64,000 nucleotides of DNA from Leishmania martiniquensis (taxonomy: Eukaryota; Euglenozoa; Kinetoplastea; Trypanosomatida; Trypanosomatidae): contig NC_090171.1 in assembly GCF_017916325.1 (NCBI RefSeq), positions 2,159,501-2,223,500 of the forward strand, in the 5' to 3' direction. A model generated the notes under the pieces. That model was given only the letters and a program-made list of their open reading frames with translations. It did no database searches and was not told the DNA's origin. The position numbers were made by a program, and so were the translations under genes. This document shows positions 48,704-58,505 of this stretch, one piece after another. Each line of letters begins with the position of its first letter. The first letter of the stretch is position 1.

Positions 48704-49501
48704 CTACGCTTTCGTGTTCTCTTCTACTTGATGCACGTAGTCGACAAAATCATCCATGGCCACCGGCCAGGAGTCCTCCTTGTCGTAGGTGTCGTAGTTG
48801 TCGTACTGGGCAAACAGCAGCAGTTGCGTCCACGTGTCGAACGAGACCCCCGTCTGCTCCACTGCAGCCTTGCCCGATTTGTTTTCGGCGGCCTCCTCGT
48901 TCAGTATGGTGATGAAATGAAGCCACTGATGGAGACGCGGGAAGCACACATACGCGGCGAACTTATGGCGCCCCTCCTCCGGCGTGAAGGACACCAGCGA
49001 CGCCGAAAAAAAACACGACCACAACTCCAGCGCGCTCTCCACACGATCCGAGGCGTCGTTGCCTTTCAGGCACCAATTGTATAGAAACTGGTAGAACCTG
49101 CGGCGCGTCTCCTCGTTGCTGCGAATGGTTTTGTTGAGGTCGACAACCGCGGCATGGGCGGCGGCAAATAAGGGGGCATACCCGTTCTCCTTGGCCGGTG
49201 GGACAGCGCTTCGGGGAAGCTTGCTGACAAGATCCGCCATCCACGCAACGAAGTGCCATTCCGATATTTTGTAAATCCGCTTCGATGACTCGTCTACCGC
49301 AAAGGCCAAAACATACAGTGAAAGGTCCTCCAGGCTCAAGCACGTAGCCGCGGCGAGCGACTCGAAGTGACCCAGCTCGAGGAACCGCTCACCGTGTACC
49401 TCGGCCGGCACAGGAATTTGCTCATAGATGTAGTCAAAGGCCTCCTGCGCCACCTTCGCCTTGGGTGCCTCGTTGGACCTCGACACCCTTAAGAATCCCA
49501 T
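48704..49501 (-). CDS. DCN1-like (DCUN1D) cullin neddylation factor
   Basis: DCN1 proteins act as co-E3 ligases that position Rbx1 and the NEDD8 E2 on cullins. The 265-aa product (ATG 49501, MGFLRVSRSNEAPK) covers the PONY domain: paired EF-hand-like helices (EAFDYIYEQIPVPAEVHG; LGHFESLAAATCLSLEDLSL), the central helix with KISEWHFVAWM, and the diagnostic C-terminal segment WPVAMDDFVDYVHQ at 245-258, which matches the WPxxIDDFVE signature. The cullin-contacting Asp/Asp pair is present. There is no UBA domain at the N-terminus, so it resembles the shorter DCUN1D class. Length is typical (about 260). Confidence 0.88.
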   Translation of the reverse strand: MGFLRVSRSNEAPKAKVAQEAFDYIYEQIPVPAEVHGERFLELGHFESLAAATCLSLEDLSLYVLAFAVDESSKRIYKISEWHFVAWMADLVSKLPRSAVPPAKENGYAPLFAAAHAAVVDLNKTIRSNEETRRRFYQFLYNWCLKGNDASDRVESALELWSCFFSASLVSFTPEEGRHKFAAYVCFPRLHQWLHFITILNEEAAENKSGKAAVEQTGVSFDTWTQLLLFAQYDNYDTYDKEDSWPVAMDDFVDYVHQVEENTKA

Positions 49502-50710
49502 CCGAGATGCAGCGCAGGGGCGAAGCAGCTGGGGCGCGCACGTGTGCGATCACTACCGGCTGACCAACGGAACAGGTGGAAAGCCGACAGAAATAGCAAG
49601 ACGGGGACGATCAAAGAAGAGGTGCGCAGTTGAAGCAGAGGACGATTGAAATGGTGCGCGGGGGACGTCAGAAGGGCGAGGGGTATGATGGAGAGGCAAA
49701 CAAGACGAGAAAGAAGACGCACACACGGTGACGCACACAAGGAACGCGAAAAGGTCGAAGCACGAGACTGGGAGGGAGGGAGGGGGGGAGGGGACCACGA
49801 CAACCGCCCGAGCACAGCCCGTAACACCGGAAGGCAAGAAACACAAGCACCAGAGGTAAAGCAAACTCGCAGGCGACCACTCACTCATCCATCCCGCCGA
49901 GAATACCCACGCACATCCACACGCATACAAGCCACCACTCTCAACTGGCACTGACCTCGGAGGGAGACGGATTAGAAGGAATCGGCACCAGATGCACCCT
50001 GTAGCAAGCGAATAATGCAGTGGCCCGTCGTCGCCTACGCCTGTGCAAGTGGCCACGTCCTGTGCAGAGCAATGCACGCGCGAGCCGAGACAATCTGTGG
50101 AGAACACGAAATCACCGCGCTGCTGAAGTGATGCGTTTTGTTCCGAGCCGTGAACGTAAGTGGCGAACGCGCAGAAATAAGTATATGTCTGGAGAGCAGT
50201 ATCCTGACAAGAGGAGGAAGGCGGATATGAAGAGAGAGAAAGAGGAAGAGGCAGGGGTGCGAGGACGATGTGTGCGCGTGCGCAGACGTGCCTCGGGGCA
50301 AACACAACGGTGAAGCAGGTCCCGACTTGTTGTGGCTCGGTAGCCTGCGGGCGGGAGAGAGAGAGTCCATGTAAGGCGCCTTCTGAGGGATTGAATCCTC
50401 CTAGACGGGGGGCGTCAGCGAGGGCGAGAACATTAGCTGTCAAAGGTGGCGCCTCAAGGGGCCGGCGCTGTTCTCTTCGTGCGTGTCACCGTGCATCTGG
50501 GGCTATGACTACTTCAAATGGGCGGACATACACCGATTCAAACGAGAGAGGAAGAGAGGAGGTCGCACCTCCACAAAAAAAACAGCACGAAGGGAAAAAC
50601 AAACAAAAAGAAACGCCACAGCCAACACAGCCAGACAGGGAGGGAGAGGCTACGCCCGGGAACGAGGCAGTTCGCCACCAGTGGGTATAGGGGCGCCGGC
50701 TCTTCATGCT
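49502..50710. other. 1.2 kb intergenic region, no gene called
   Basis: A 296-codon minus frame (49553-50443) starts at TTG, is Ser/Cys/Leu/Pro-rich and lacks an early ATG; rejected. Contains G-rich blocks near 49770-49797 and A-rich blocks near 50572-50612. No RNA gene is recognised. Confidence 0.45.
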
Positions 50711-50977
50711 CTACCGGTTCGTAATGTAGCGCATGCGCGCCGGGTCCGTTCGCTTGACACAGTTGCACACAGTGTGTATATTGCACTTGCGCTCCCCTGT
50801 CTTGACCCACTTGCCGCCCTTGCCCTGCTTTACAGCAAAGCTAACGTTTCGAGAGCTAATCATCTTCAGGTCCCCGCGCTTGTGCTTGATTTTGCCCTTT
50901 CCAGTGAGCTTGCGCGGGCGGTCTGCCATGGCAAGCTTCCGCTTCTGCTTCGGGGCCTTCTTGGTACGCTTGCCCAT
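50711..50977 (-). CDS. Small basic protein, 88 aa, function unknown
   Basis: ATG 50977 opens MGKRTKKAPKQKRKLAMADR; the longer frame to 51184 is low-complexity leader and UTR. The 88 residues are about 30% Lys/Arg with two basic clusters (KRTKKAPKQKRK and GKGKIKHKRGDLK), both able to act as nuclear or nucleolar signals, then a compact part with three cysteines (RKCNIHTVCNCVKRTDP) ending MRYITNR. The cysteines lie close together (CxxxxxCxC), which might bind a metal, though a fourth ligand would have to be His or another residue. It looks like a ribosome-associated or nucleolar protein. I do not recognise the family, so this is inference. Confidence 0.7.
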   Translation of the reverse strand: MGKRTKKAPKQKRKLAMADRPRKLTGKGKIKHKRGDLKMISSRNVSFAVKQGKGGKWVKTGERKCNIHTVCNCVKRTDPARMRYITNR

Positions 50978-51610
50978 CGCTGAGAGATTACTACGCGATT
51001 GTGTGTGTGTGTGTTCTGTTTCTCCTCCAGACCCGAGTAGTGAGCGGGCGCCGTGGGTGGCGCACAAGGCGTAGCGGCGCGCGCGTTGCTTGGTTTCAGT
51101 CACCCGCACAGGAGGGAAGGGAGAGCGACAGAGAGGCAGGGGGAGGAGGGGGGAGGGAGACGAGCGGCGAGGAGAGGCGATCACATACGCAGGCGTTCAG
51201 GACCCCCCGAAGGGATGCGCGGCGAACAAAAGCTCGCGTTTTCAATGGTGCAAAATCTTTTTCGTATTCGCTTTCTTCCCTCAATGCCGTCGCGTTCTCT
51301 TCACAGCAGAAAATACAAAAAAGATTGAGAGAGAGAGGGAAAACGCCTGGTGCACGCAGCACTCATGCATGGCAAAACGGATGTTTGCGTGTCCTCCAGT
51401 AACACGCTTGCCACTCCTGTTGAATAAACAGGCAAGCACATACGTGCGGGGGGTACTTTTATGGAAGGCCATGCGTTCGCGCCAGACGAATGCTTCGGTG
51501 CATCTTGTGCCGGCAGCGTCGCTGTGCTTCACGCAAAGAGAAGCCCCGCGCCGGCTTTTTATACGGAAGAATCCTAGGCAACCAAACGCCGACACACACG
51601 CACCAAGCCG
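50978..51610. other. Intergenic region, no gene seen
   Basis: TG run near 51000-51013 just upstream of the small basic gene and a GA-rich block at 51125-51175, pyrimidine-rich on the transcribed strand. No further gene. Confidence 0.5.
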
Positions 51611-53779
51611 CTAGCGGGAGGCGGCAAACTGCAGCAGTCGCATGGCGTCCGGAAGGTGGGTGCATTGCTGCAGCCAATCACAACACTGGCTAAGCTGCTC
51701 CTCGTCCATGTCGTACCGCCGCCCCCACAGACTGGCAAGGAGTCGGCGAAGCGAGTCGTGCTGCCGCGGGTCTGTGCAACTGATTTGCAAAAGAGCGCCC
51801 AGTGTCCGCAGCAGATCTTCCGCGGCCATGTCCGCGCAGTTCGCCTCCACCGCGGCGTAGAGAGGTGCGAGCCTCTGCGACTCCTCGATAGACGCCTGGC
51901 CAAATACCGTCGCCACGCGCGTCACCACATCGGCCAACACGGAGGAGGCCCTTTGACGGGCATAGCGGAGGTGCTGCGGCTTGATTTGCTCGGTCAGCGC
52001 CAGCACCTGCTCCTTCGGTACTGTCGCCCACGTGCGCAGCAGAACTTCCACAGGATTCTCCGACGACTCCAGTCGCGGCGCGCGTGGAATGCGCGGGTGG
52101 TCTCGGATGCCACAGTGCAGAAGCGCGTTCATGACGAAGGGGCCTTCGTGTGGCTTGATATCCTTCAGCTTTTCCGCTGTGATGGCGATACTCCGCTCGA
52201 CCTTGGCGTGCCACGCCTCACGGAGCTCCAGCGGTACCTGCTCCGTGGATACGCCACCCAAGGTGTAAAGGAGTTTGCAGCGCTCTTTTGCCGTGAGGCG
52301 GCCAATGCTGCGGCGGGTCTGCCGCGCTGCCATAAGTTTGTACTTGGGGTGCTCAATGCCAAGGCAGCAGAGGCCGTGGCCCACATCGATAAACCACTGG
52401 GGTGAAAGGGTATACGCGTCGTTGTTCAAGGGGTCGGCAACAGCTCGGTGCGCACGTGGGGGCAATGAGTGCGGCTGCTGAACATCACACGTCTCGTGCT
52501 GCGCGACATATGGAGAGGCGGGCAAGAATTGTTCGCGGCCGCGCTGCTGCCGTCGGTATGCGCGGGGGCCGCGCAGCGCGTGCAGAAAGATACCCTTCAT
52601 GAGCCTGGCCTCACTCGGTGGTGGCTGCCGCAGCATTGCGAGTCCCAGAACGTGTTGCCGCACCGCCTCCGCGTTGCACTTCTCGGCCTCGACGAGGCTT
52701 GAAAAGAACTTCTGATGAATGTGGCGGTGCTGCAGTGTTCCGAGATGAAATATCACTTGGCACACCTGCTGGCTTGACAGTATCGCATGCTGGGAAAAAA
52801 GAACCTCGCAGCTGCGATTGCATACCTCCGCGTCATAGAGGCCGGTCTGCGCCATCGTTGCAAGGCACATACCAGCATCTGTTCGACTGAGATCGAGCTG
52901 GCGCAGCGATGCTAAAAGGCCGCGCGCCCCGACGCACCGCTGCATCTTGGCTTCCATTCGAAGCTTCGCCTTCGCTGGCAGCAAGCCGTTCTTGTCCGCA
53001 GCGACCGCAGGAAACTGAAAGTCTTTGCCGTAGACCCGGCTGGTCGCCTCTAGAAGTGACAGCACACTCAGTGTTGTGGGCTGCTCTCGCGCTATCGACC
53101 ATAACTGCATGGCTTGATGATACACTGGCAAGAGAAACGACTCGAAGCAGCGCGCTGTCGATGTGGTGGCCGACGCCGTCGAGGACCTTGATGCCCGTCG
53201 GCCATCGGCATCCGAGGTCGATGGAAGCTTGGCTAGCACCAGCAGACGAGCCTGGCAGTCGGCAAGGGCACTGATAGAGCGAAGGAGCGAGCAGAGTTCG
53301 TTGAGGTTGCTCCCGGGAAAAAAGAGACCGCCAGGGTTGTACTTTGCCGTGAGGGTTGCGCAGAAGTCGAGTGCATCCAACGCGGGCAGCACGTCTTCCT
53401 CTGGCACGAAGCGTAGCACGGTCGCGCACGACCGCAGAAGCTTCGGTATCAACAAGGAGGTTTGTGAATTAAGGGAAGACGGCAACTCGATCGCTGGCAG
53501 CTGGTCACGCAGCAGCTGAACGCCTTCGCGAGCCAAGAGGAGTGGGGCACCGCGACGCTGGAGCAAATCCACCTGGATTCGCGACAGCTCGGCGCACAGC
53601 CCAGCCAAGCTCACGGAGTACATGCGGACCTGACTAACGCAGTCGTGGGCTCGCCTATGGTGCGACAGAGGACGAAGCAGATGATAGGCTTGGCTGTCAA
53701 GCGAAGAAGCGTTCGGTGGCTGCGTAGCCGCCACAGCGAGAATTAGAGGGAGAAAGGAGAAATCATCAACAACGCGCAT
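51611..53779 (-). CDS. Unidentified helical protein, possibly organellar (722 aa)
   Basis: ATG 53779 (MRVVDDFSFLPLILAVAATQ) is the first ATG; the frame upstream starts at GTG. A later ATG at MYSVSLAGLC (~residue 53) is an alternative start. The protein is helical throughout, with repeated Leu-rich pairs of helices (VLPALDALDFCATLTAKY; CQVIFHLGTLQHRHIHQKF; LLYTLGGVSTEQVPLE), the appearance of FASTK/OPR-like or other organellar helical-repeat RNA-binding proteins. It ends DAMRLLQFAASR. No RAP or other named domain can be identified with confidence. It is intact, with GC-rich codons. Confidence 0.78.
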   Translation of the reverse strand: MRVVDDFSFLPLILAVAATQPPNASSLDSQAYHLLRPLSHHRRAHDCVSQVRMYSVSLAGLCAELSRIQVDLLQRRGAPLLLAREGVQLLRDQLPAIELPSSLNSQTSLLIPKLLRSCATVLRFVPEEDVLPALDALDFCATLTAKYNPGGLFFPGSNLNELCSLLRSISALADCQARLLVLAKLPSTSDADGRRASRSSTASATTSTARCFESFLLPVYHQAMQLWSIAREQPTTLSVLSLLEATSRVYGKDFQFPAVAADKNGLLPAKAKLRMEAKMQRCVGARGLLASLRQLDLSRTDAGMCLATMAQTGLYDAEVCNRSCEVLFSQHAILSSQQVCQVIFHLGTLQHRHIHQKFFSSLVEAEKCNAEAVRQHVLGLAMLRQPPPSEARLMKGIFLHALRGPRAYRRQQRGREQFLPASPYVAQHETCDVQQPHSLPPRAHRAVADPLNNDAYTLSPQWFIDVGHGLCCLGIEHPKYKLMAARQTRRSIGRLTAKERCKLLYTLGGVSTEQVPLELREAWHAKVERSIAITAEKLKDIKPHEGPFVMNALLHCGIRDHPRIPRAPRLESSENPVEVLLRTWATVPKEQVLALTEQIKPQHLRYARQRASSVLADVVTRVATVFGQASIEESQRLAPLYAAVEANCADMAAEDLLRTLGALLQISCTDPRQHDSLRRLLASLWGRRYDMDEEQLSQCCDWLQQCTHLPDAMRLLQFAASR

Positions 53780-54119
53780 GGGTGGGGTGAAAGGGCGGGT
53801 GCGTGTCGGGCAGAGAGGTAAGAGGCCGGAGAATCGGGGGGATGAAAGGAGAGCAGATGACCCCTTGAATGAGCCGCGTGCTCCATGGAAAAGAGAGGGA
53901 GGGGGAGGGGGGCCGCACGAACGGGCGCGGCGACAGCAGCAGCCAGACGATTCAGTGCAACTGATCGTCTGCACATCGACAAGGCAGTCAGGCGCGACGC
54001 CACGAAATCACGAGGTGGTATCCTCCTTCATGTGTAGATGAATCTTTCCTTCACATCACGCCATCTTGGACAACAATGGGCGCGGGCTCTCCCGCCCTCT
54101 CTGCGCACAACACGTGAGC
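53780..54119. other. Short intergenic region
   Basis: Contains a G-rich block (53885-53912), C-rich on the transcribed strand, likely the pyrimidine tract upstream of the 722-aa gene. No gene is seen. Confidence 0.5.
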
Positions 54120-56210
54120 CTATGCCTCAGGCATGGGGGAGGACGAGGTGCTTTGCTGACTCGAGCTGCCCATGAAGAAGTTGTAGCCGTAATAGTACCC
54201 TCCAGTCGCCATGGAGCCGTGGAAGCTCACCGCTGAGGCGGCGAGAGAAGCGTTCTGCGCTGATCGGCGCGCGCTCGCCGAGTTTGAGAGTGCCCGCGAA
54301 GAGTTCGATGAGGCATCGACCTCTTGATGTCGTGGGGACTGCTGCGCAGAGCACTGAATCGAGTAGGAAGGGAAGCTGTATGCGTCGTGGCTCCGAGACG
54401 CGTGGGGGTCTGGAAATGGCTGCGGTGTGCTGCGACTCCCAAGCTCCTGCGATGGCGGTCGCGACGCCTCTGTGTCTGAGCAGCTGTGAAAACTCGAGTC
54501 TCGGTGGTACGCCGCGGTGGCCTGGCGCGGTGGCCGATGGAGAAAGGCGGTGTTGTCGGACGAGGTCGACGTGGACCCGCTGCTGCCCGAGGGAATCAGC
54601 CGCAAACTCGGCAGCAGATTCATCTGCGGCATCGCGTTCGCATCCCCGCCACGATCGGGCACCGCCGCTGCCGTTTGGGCACTTCTTGCGCCACGTACAC
54701 TAGTCCCAGTCAAGATAGAGGCAGAGGGACTGGTCATCGACTGCACGCTTATCGGTTGACGGCCGCCCAGGATGACCCCTGATCTGTGCGGGGTCGGCAT
54801 GACTGCTTGTAGAGCACTTGGCCCCTCTGTCGCACACTCCTCAGAGCTTTTCACAGAACTGCCGCTCGTTGATGACGTATTCTCCTCTGCATTCGAGAGT
54901 GCGCTCGTTTGCAGAGGCAGGAGCTTCCGCCTCTGTTGTACAGGTGAGGCTATCGCTGGTGGTGGCCGCAATGGTGTCGTTGTTGATTGGGCTGCCCTCG
55001 TGGTTGTCATTGCATCCTCCAGCACATGGCTCAAGGCAGGGGAGTCGCAGGTCGATGGCAGAGCGCTGTAGCTGTAGACGCCCTGCTCACTGTGTATGAT
55101 GCTGTTGGCGACACTACCATGCGGCACGCCAACTGCGTCCATGAAGCTATTCTTGCTGTGCGCGGGCGACTCTAGTACCGCGCGCGATGCCTGTGAGGCG
55201 AGGTGATCGGTTAAAGAGCTGTAGTAGCCCATCTCACCCGCTGGACTCACAGCAGCGCGACGCTGAGAGGTAGTCGCGGCCGACTTCATCGCTTGGGCAG
55301 CTTCCCTCTGGGTTCCGGTAACTGTGCTGACATGCGCGGCACACTTGCGACGCGGTGCCGAGGTTGATGGCGATGTAGTCACCGACAGGGTCTGCGACTT
55401 GTCCCTTTGTATCGCATTGCTGCTGCCCGAGGAGCTCTCCCGTTCGCTTGCCATGTCACGTTGCCGTTGAGCGCGTAGACGGTTCACCACGGAGGTCGAT
55501 ATCGTCGTCAGGGCTTCTGTGCTTGCGGGAAGTGGCTCCTCTCGCATTGACGTCTCACAGGTTGGGACCGCGCTCGCTCGTCGGTGCGTGCCGACGGGTG
55601 TTTCACCGACCACGTGGGCGGCAGCAGGCCGTGCACCTCTCTCTTGCCCATCCTCTTTCGCCACGATCGGCTTCTGGGCAGAGGAGGGGGATGCGCTTCT
55701 CTGACTGGCGTCCTTGTGAGGCAACCGGCGGCTCGTCGGCGTCTTTCCCTGAGAGGGAGATGAGGTTATGGGCAATGCCACTGCTGCGGGCTTGTGTGAG
55801 TGTCTTCTTGATGACGTTTCGGATCGGCTGGAGCACAAGGTGGATGAGCACATGCTGCAAGAGGCGGCGCGGCAGTGGCTCTTCCGTGTGCGGCGGCGGT
55901 GCCGTAGAGCTTCTCGTCTTCGCCGATCGTGAGAGGCTTCGGCATCGCTGCGCTGCTGCGCCAGAAGCAGTTGCAGCAGCGGCAGCATCTGCTTGCACAA
56001 CTCTAATGTGGCTTGCAATTCGACGGGGGTGCCAGCACCGTTAACGGGAGGAGGCGAAGTCGCATACACCGGATCTACGTGGCTGCGGCATTGATAGGGC
56101 CAAGGTACCGATGCTTCCATCACTTGCGACATCCGCTGCATCATGAGGCGCAGCCGCATCACCTCTGCTCCGAGGTCCTCCACTTCCTGCTCAAGAATAT
56201 CCATGTACAT
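54120..56210 (-). CDS. Ser-rich disordered protein with N-terminal coiled coil (696 aa)
   Basis: ATG 56210 (MYMDILEQEVEDLGAEVMRL); an ATG two codons later is equivalent. Residues ~3-32 form a heptad-patterned coiled coil (LEQEVEDLGAEVMRLRLMMQRM) and ~65-90 another helix (LQATLELCKQMLPLLQLLLAQQ). From ~95 the chain is Ser/Thr/Ala/Pro/Arg-rich and almost certainly disordered, with a basic Arg/His stretch at ~95-110 and many SP/TP and RRxS-like phosphosite contexts. It ends GYYYGYNFFMG...SSPMPEA, an aromatic patch followed by a Ser-rich tail. Such proteins in trypanosomatids are often cytoskeletal or basal-body associated, but nothing specific shows this here. No enzymatic domain. Confidence 0.78.
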   Translation of the reverse strand: MYMDILEQEVEDLGAEVMRLRLMMQRMSQVMEASVPWPYQCRSHVDPVYATSPPPVNGAGTPVELQATLELCKQMLPLLQLLLAQQRSDAEASHDRRRREALRHRRRTRKSHCRAASCSMCSSTLCSSRSETSSRRHSHKPAAVALPITSSPSQGKTPTSRRLPHKDASQRSASPSSAQKPIVAKEDGQERGARPAAAHVVGETPVGTHRRASAVPTCETSMREEPLPASTEALTTISTSVVNRLRAQRQRDMASERESSSGSSNAIQRDKSQTLSVTTSPSTSAPRRKCAAHVSTVTGTQREAAQAMKSAATTSQRRAAVSPAGEMGYYSSLTDHLASQASRAVLESPAHSKNSFMDAVGVPHGSVANSIIHSEQGVYSYSALPSTCDSPALSHVLEDAMTTTRAAQSTTTPLRPPPAIASPVQQRRKLLPLQTSALSNAEENTSSTSGSSVKSSEECATEGPSALQAVMPTPHRSGVILGGRQPISVQSMTSPSASILTGTSVRGARSAQTAAAVPDRGGDANAMPQMNLLPSLRLIPSGSSGSTSTSSDNTAFLHRPPRQATAAYHRDSSFHSCSDTEASRPPSQELGSRSTPQPFPDPHASRSHDAYSFPSYSIQCSAQQSPRHQEVDASSNSSRALSNSASARRSAQNASLAASAVSFHGSMATGGYYYGYNFFMGSSSQQSTSSSPMPEA

Positions 56211-57330
56211 GGTGACAGCAAGAAAAAGGCGCCTCGGAACCAGCGGTTGCGGATGTGCTGCTCGAAGACGAGGTAATGATACTGCAGCAGCCTTGCACGT
56301 GGTGCAGCGCAGCGTGCGGAGGGCTTTTTGTCAGTTCTCCACCTCCTCCCCATATATATATATGTATACAACACCTACGCTCGACTCAACGAGAGCAGAA
56401 GACGCGCAGACAAGGGAGCGCGGGGGCCGTGGTTGGGCGGCACGGGCCACGTTTTGCGCTGCTCACCCCACCCTCAGACCAACGAGAAGGAATCTGCAGC
56501 GAAAAGGAGGAGAGAGGTGGCTAAAGAAGCCGAAAGAGAAATGTGATCGTGCTGAGGAGGCAGTAGCGCCACGCGCGCAGGCGCGGCTTCGGTTATCGTC
56601 ACCGTGACTATTCCTGAGAACGGCCAAATGGAGCGGAGCAGGGCGCGCCGAAAACCAAAACGGGAAGGGGAGGGGTAGCAGTATCTCGTGAAGTGAACGC
56701 GTCTTGAAGCGGTAGGCCGGCAGAGAAAGGGAGACAGAGACAGCTATCAGCGTCTCTGCCACCGATCCAGATCCGCTCAAGTAGAGAGTGCGGGGGCTAG
56801 TGGACTGCTTCCGCCTTCGACGTCCATGCCGTTCCACCATGTGCCAACGCACCAGGCGGTGAGGGTGATCGCATGCGAGATGAGGGAGGATTCTGTGCAT
56901 CTGTTGCTGTTGCCACTCTCGTGCGCGCGGCTCTTTTAAACGGGGGGGACGGAGAGAGGAAAGCCCTCCATCGGCACAGCAGCAGAGAAGAGGCGAAGTG
57001 GGGAGAGTAGAGACGAGGAGGTCAATCTTGCGCACCGTCAGCGCGTGTGTCGTGTCTGTCGCTGCAGTCATAGACGGCTGAAGGAAATGGGAATGGGGTG
57101 AGTGGCGCCGGTACAATCGGAGTAAACAAAAATGGAAAGAGAGAGGACACGCGAAGTCGCAGAGACTCTTCTCCCGCCAACGACCCGGAGAAACAGCGGT
57201 GAGGGGAGGCGTCTGCTGCGGGGAGGGAAGAGGAGGGGGGAGGGGCAACGGTTCTGTTGATGGTGGCATGCACGTTAGTGGAACGACATCACACACAAAG
57301 GCAGCGAGGCAGCCACGCTAACAGCGTCAA
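56211..57330. other. Intergenic region, no intact gene
   Basis: TA run near 56350-56362. A 277-codon minus frame (56463-57296) begins at GTG and is Pro/Ser/Leu-rich, reading G/A-rich DNA; rejected as UTR. Confidence 0.45.
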
Positions 57331-58505
57331 CTAGAGTGCGAAACGCTGAGGGGTGTCAATGGCCGGTATCTTCCAGAAACAATTCCGCGGACGAATGACA
57401 GGTGCAGCAGAGTTCCTCTATTCCTATTGGACCTTATAGGGGCTAGCCACGAGAAACGCGGCCAACTCCACCGCCCGACTACTCGGTTCCCCTGACAGGT
57501 GCGGCGTAGGACGGCCTCATCGTCTTGGTTCCGGGCGCGTAAAGTCGCTTCTCAACTTTCACGCGACCCGCCAGATTCGAAGCCGTCGCGTGCTAGCTTG
57601 ATTCATTCACCACCCAAGTTGCAGAGGCAATGCTGAGGGTAGGAATGTCTAAGTCGTCGTGGGAGGAGTCCACGTCGGCAGAATGGACAGCTCCTCGACA
57701 GGCTTGTGGTTGCTCCTCAGCTTGCCGGTCCGTTTCGTGCGAAACGTACGTCCTCCCAGGCGGCGAAAGCCGGCCTGAAGCAGAAGGAGTCACGTCATAT
57801 GGGCAGCGTTTGCGTTATCCACACACACACACACGCATCCGCATCACAAAAAGAATGGTGACCCCTTCAACGCATACGTGGCCACAGATAAGGGGGCTAA
57901 GCGCCTCCCTTAAACCCGTCAAGGATACTGATGGGCAGTTCCATCCTGAAATCGATCCGGTGCAGTATCCTCAAGACGTGGCGACCCTCGATCAGGTTCG
58001 TAGGCATCGGCGAGAAGAAGCTACCGTCGCCCTTGGCGTGCGCGTTGTCCGGCTCTAATGTCCTTGGCAGCATTACAGCGTCTGCTCATGAACACGATGG
58101 GCGAGTAAACAGTTTTTTTTTCCATGTTGAATGTGCCGCTGTATTTGGCGATCCCACCTATCCGTTTGACGGACGCGTCATTGATCACGGCAACGCAGGT
58201 ACCTGCCAAGATTGTGTGCGCCAATATATGCTCAGAGTTCTACCCTGACACCGCCGAGCGCGCCGTTGTGCGAAAACACCCAGATTCATCAGCTTTGTGG
58301 GCCTTCTAGCGACGAGCCCTGCCGCCGGGTGCGTGCCCCGCCAGAAGAGCTTGGCCTTTCCTCTTGATGCGCTGATGTGGACGTCTTCTGCACCCCACTC
58401 TCTCAGCTGCCAATGCCGGGGAGTCTCCGTGTCCAGTGTGGACGGTGCCGCCTCGTCGGTGACGCTGATGGTACTGGAGAAAGCGCGGGCAAAAAAGGGG
58501 TGCAC
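57331..58505 (-). pseudogene. Probable decayed gene with several frame changes
   Basis: Successive minus-strand segments read like real protein, but in different frames and without long open frames. They are 58505-58185 (HPFFARAFSSTISVTDEAAP), ~58230-58021 (LAHTILAGTCVAVINDASVK), 58073-57897 (DGSFFSPMPTNLIEGRHVLR), ~57810-57593 (ending IASATWVVNESS), and shorter pieces near 57570-57486 (KRLYAPGTKTMRPSYAAPV), 57520-57435 (ELAAFLVASPYKV) and up to a stop at 57331 (NCFWKIPAIDTPQRF). The 58073-57897 piece has strongly GC-rich third positions. A nine-A run at about 58111-58119 is a likely indel site. No single frame has an ATG start covering them. I do not recognise the family, and part of the signal could be chance. 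Confidence 0.42.

Noticed and set aside
49553..50443. 296-codon minus-strand open frame
   Set aside because: Starts at TTG with no early ATG; composition is Ser/Pro/Cys/Leu-rich like other UTR read-through frames.
56463..57296. 277-codon minus-strand open frame
   Set aside because: Starts at GTG and reads purine-rich DNA as Pro/Ser/Leu-rich sequence; no domain.
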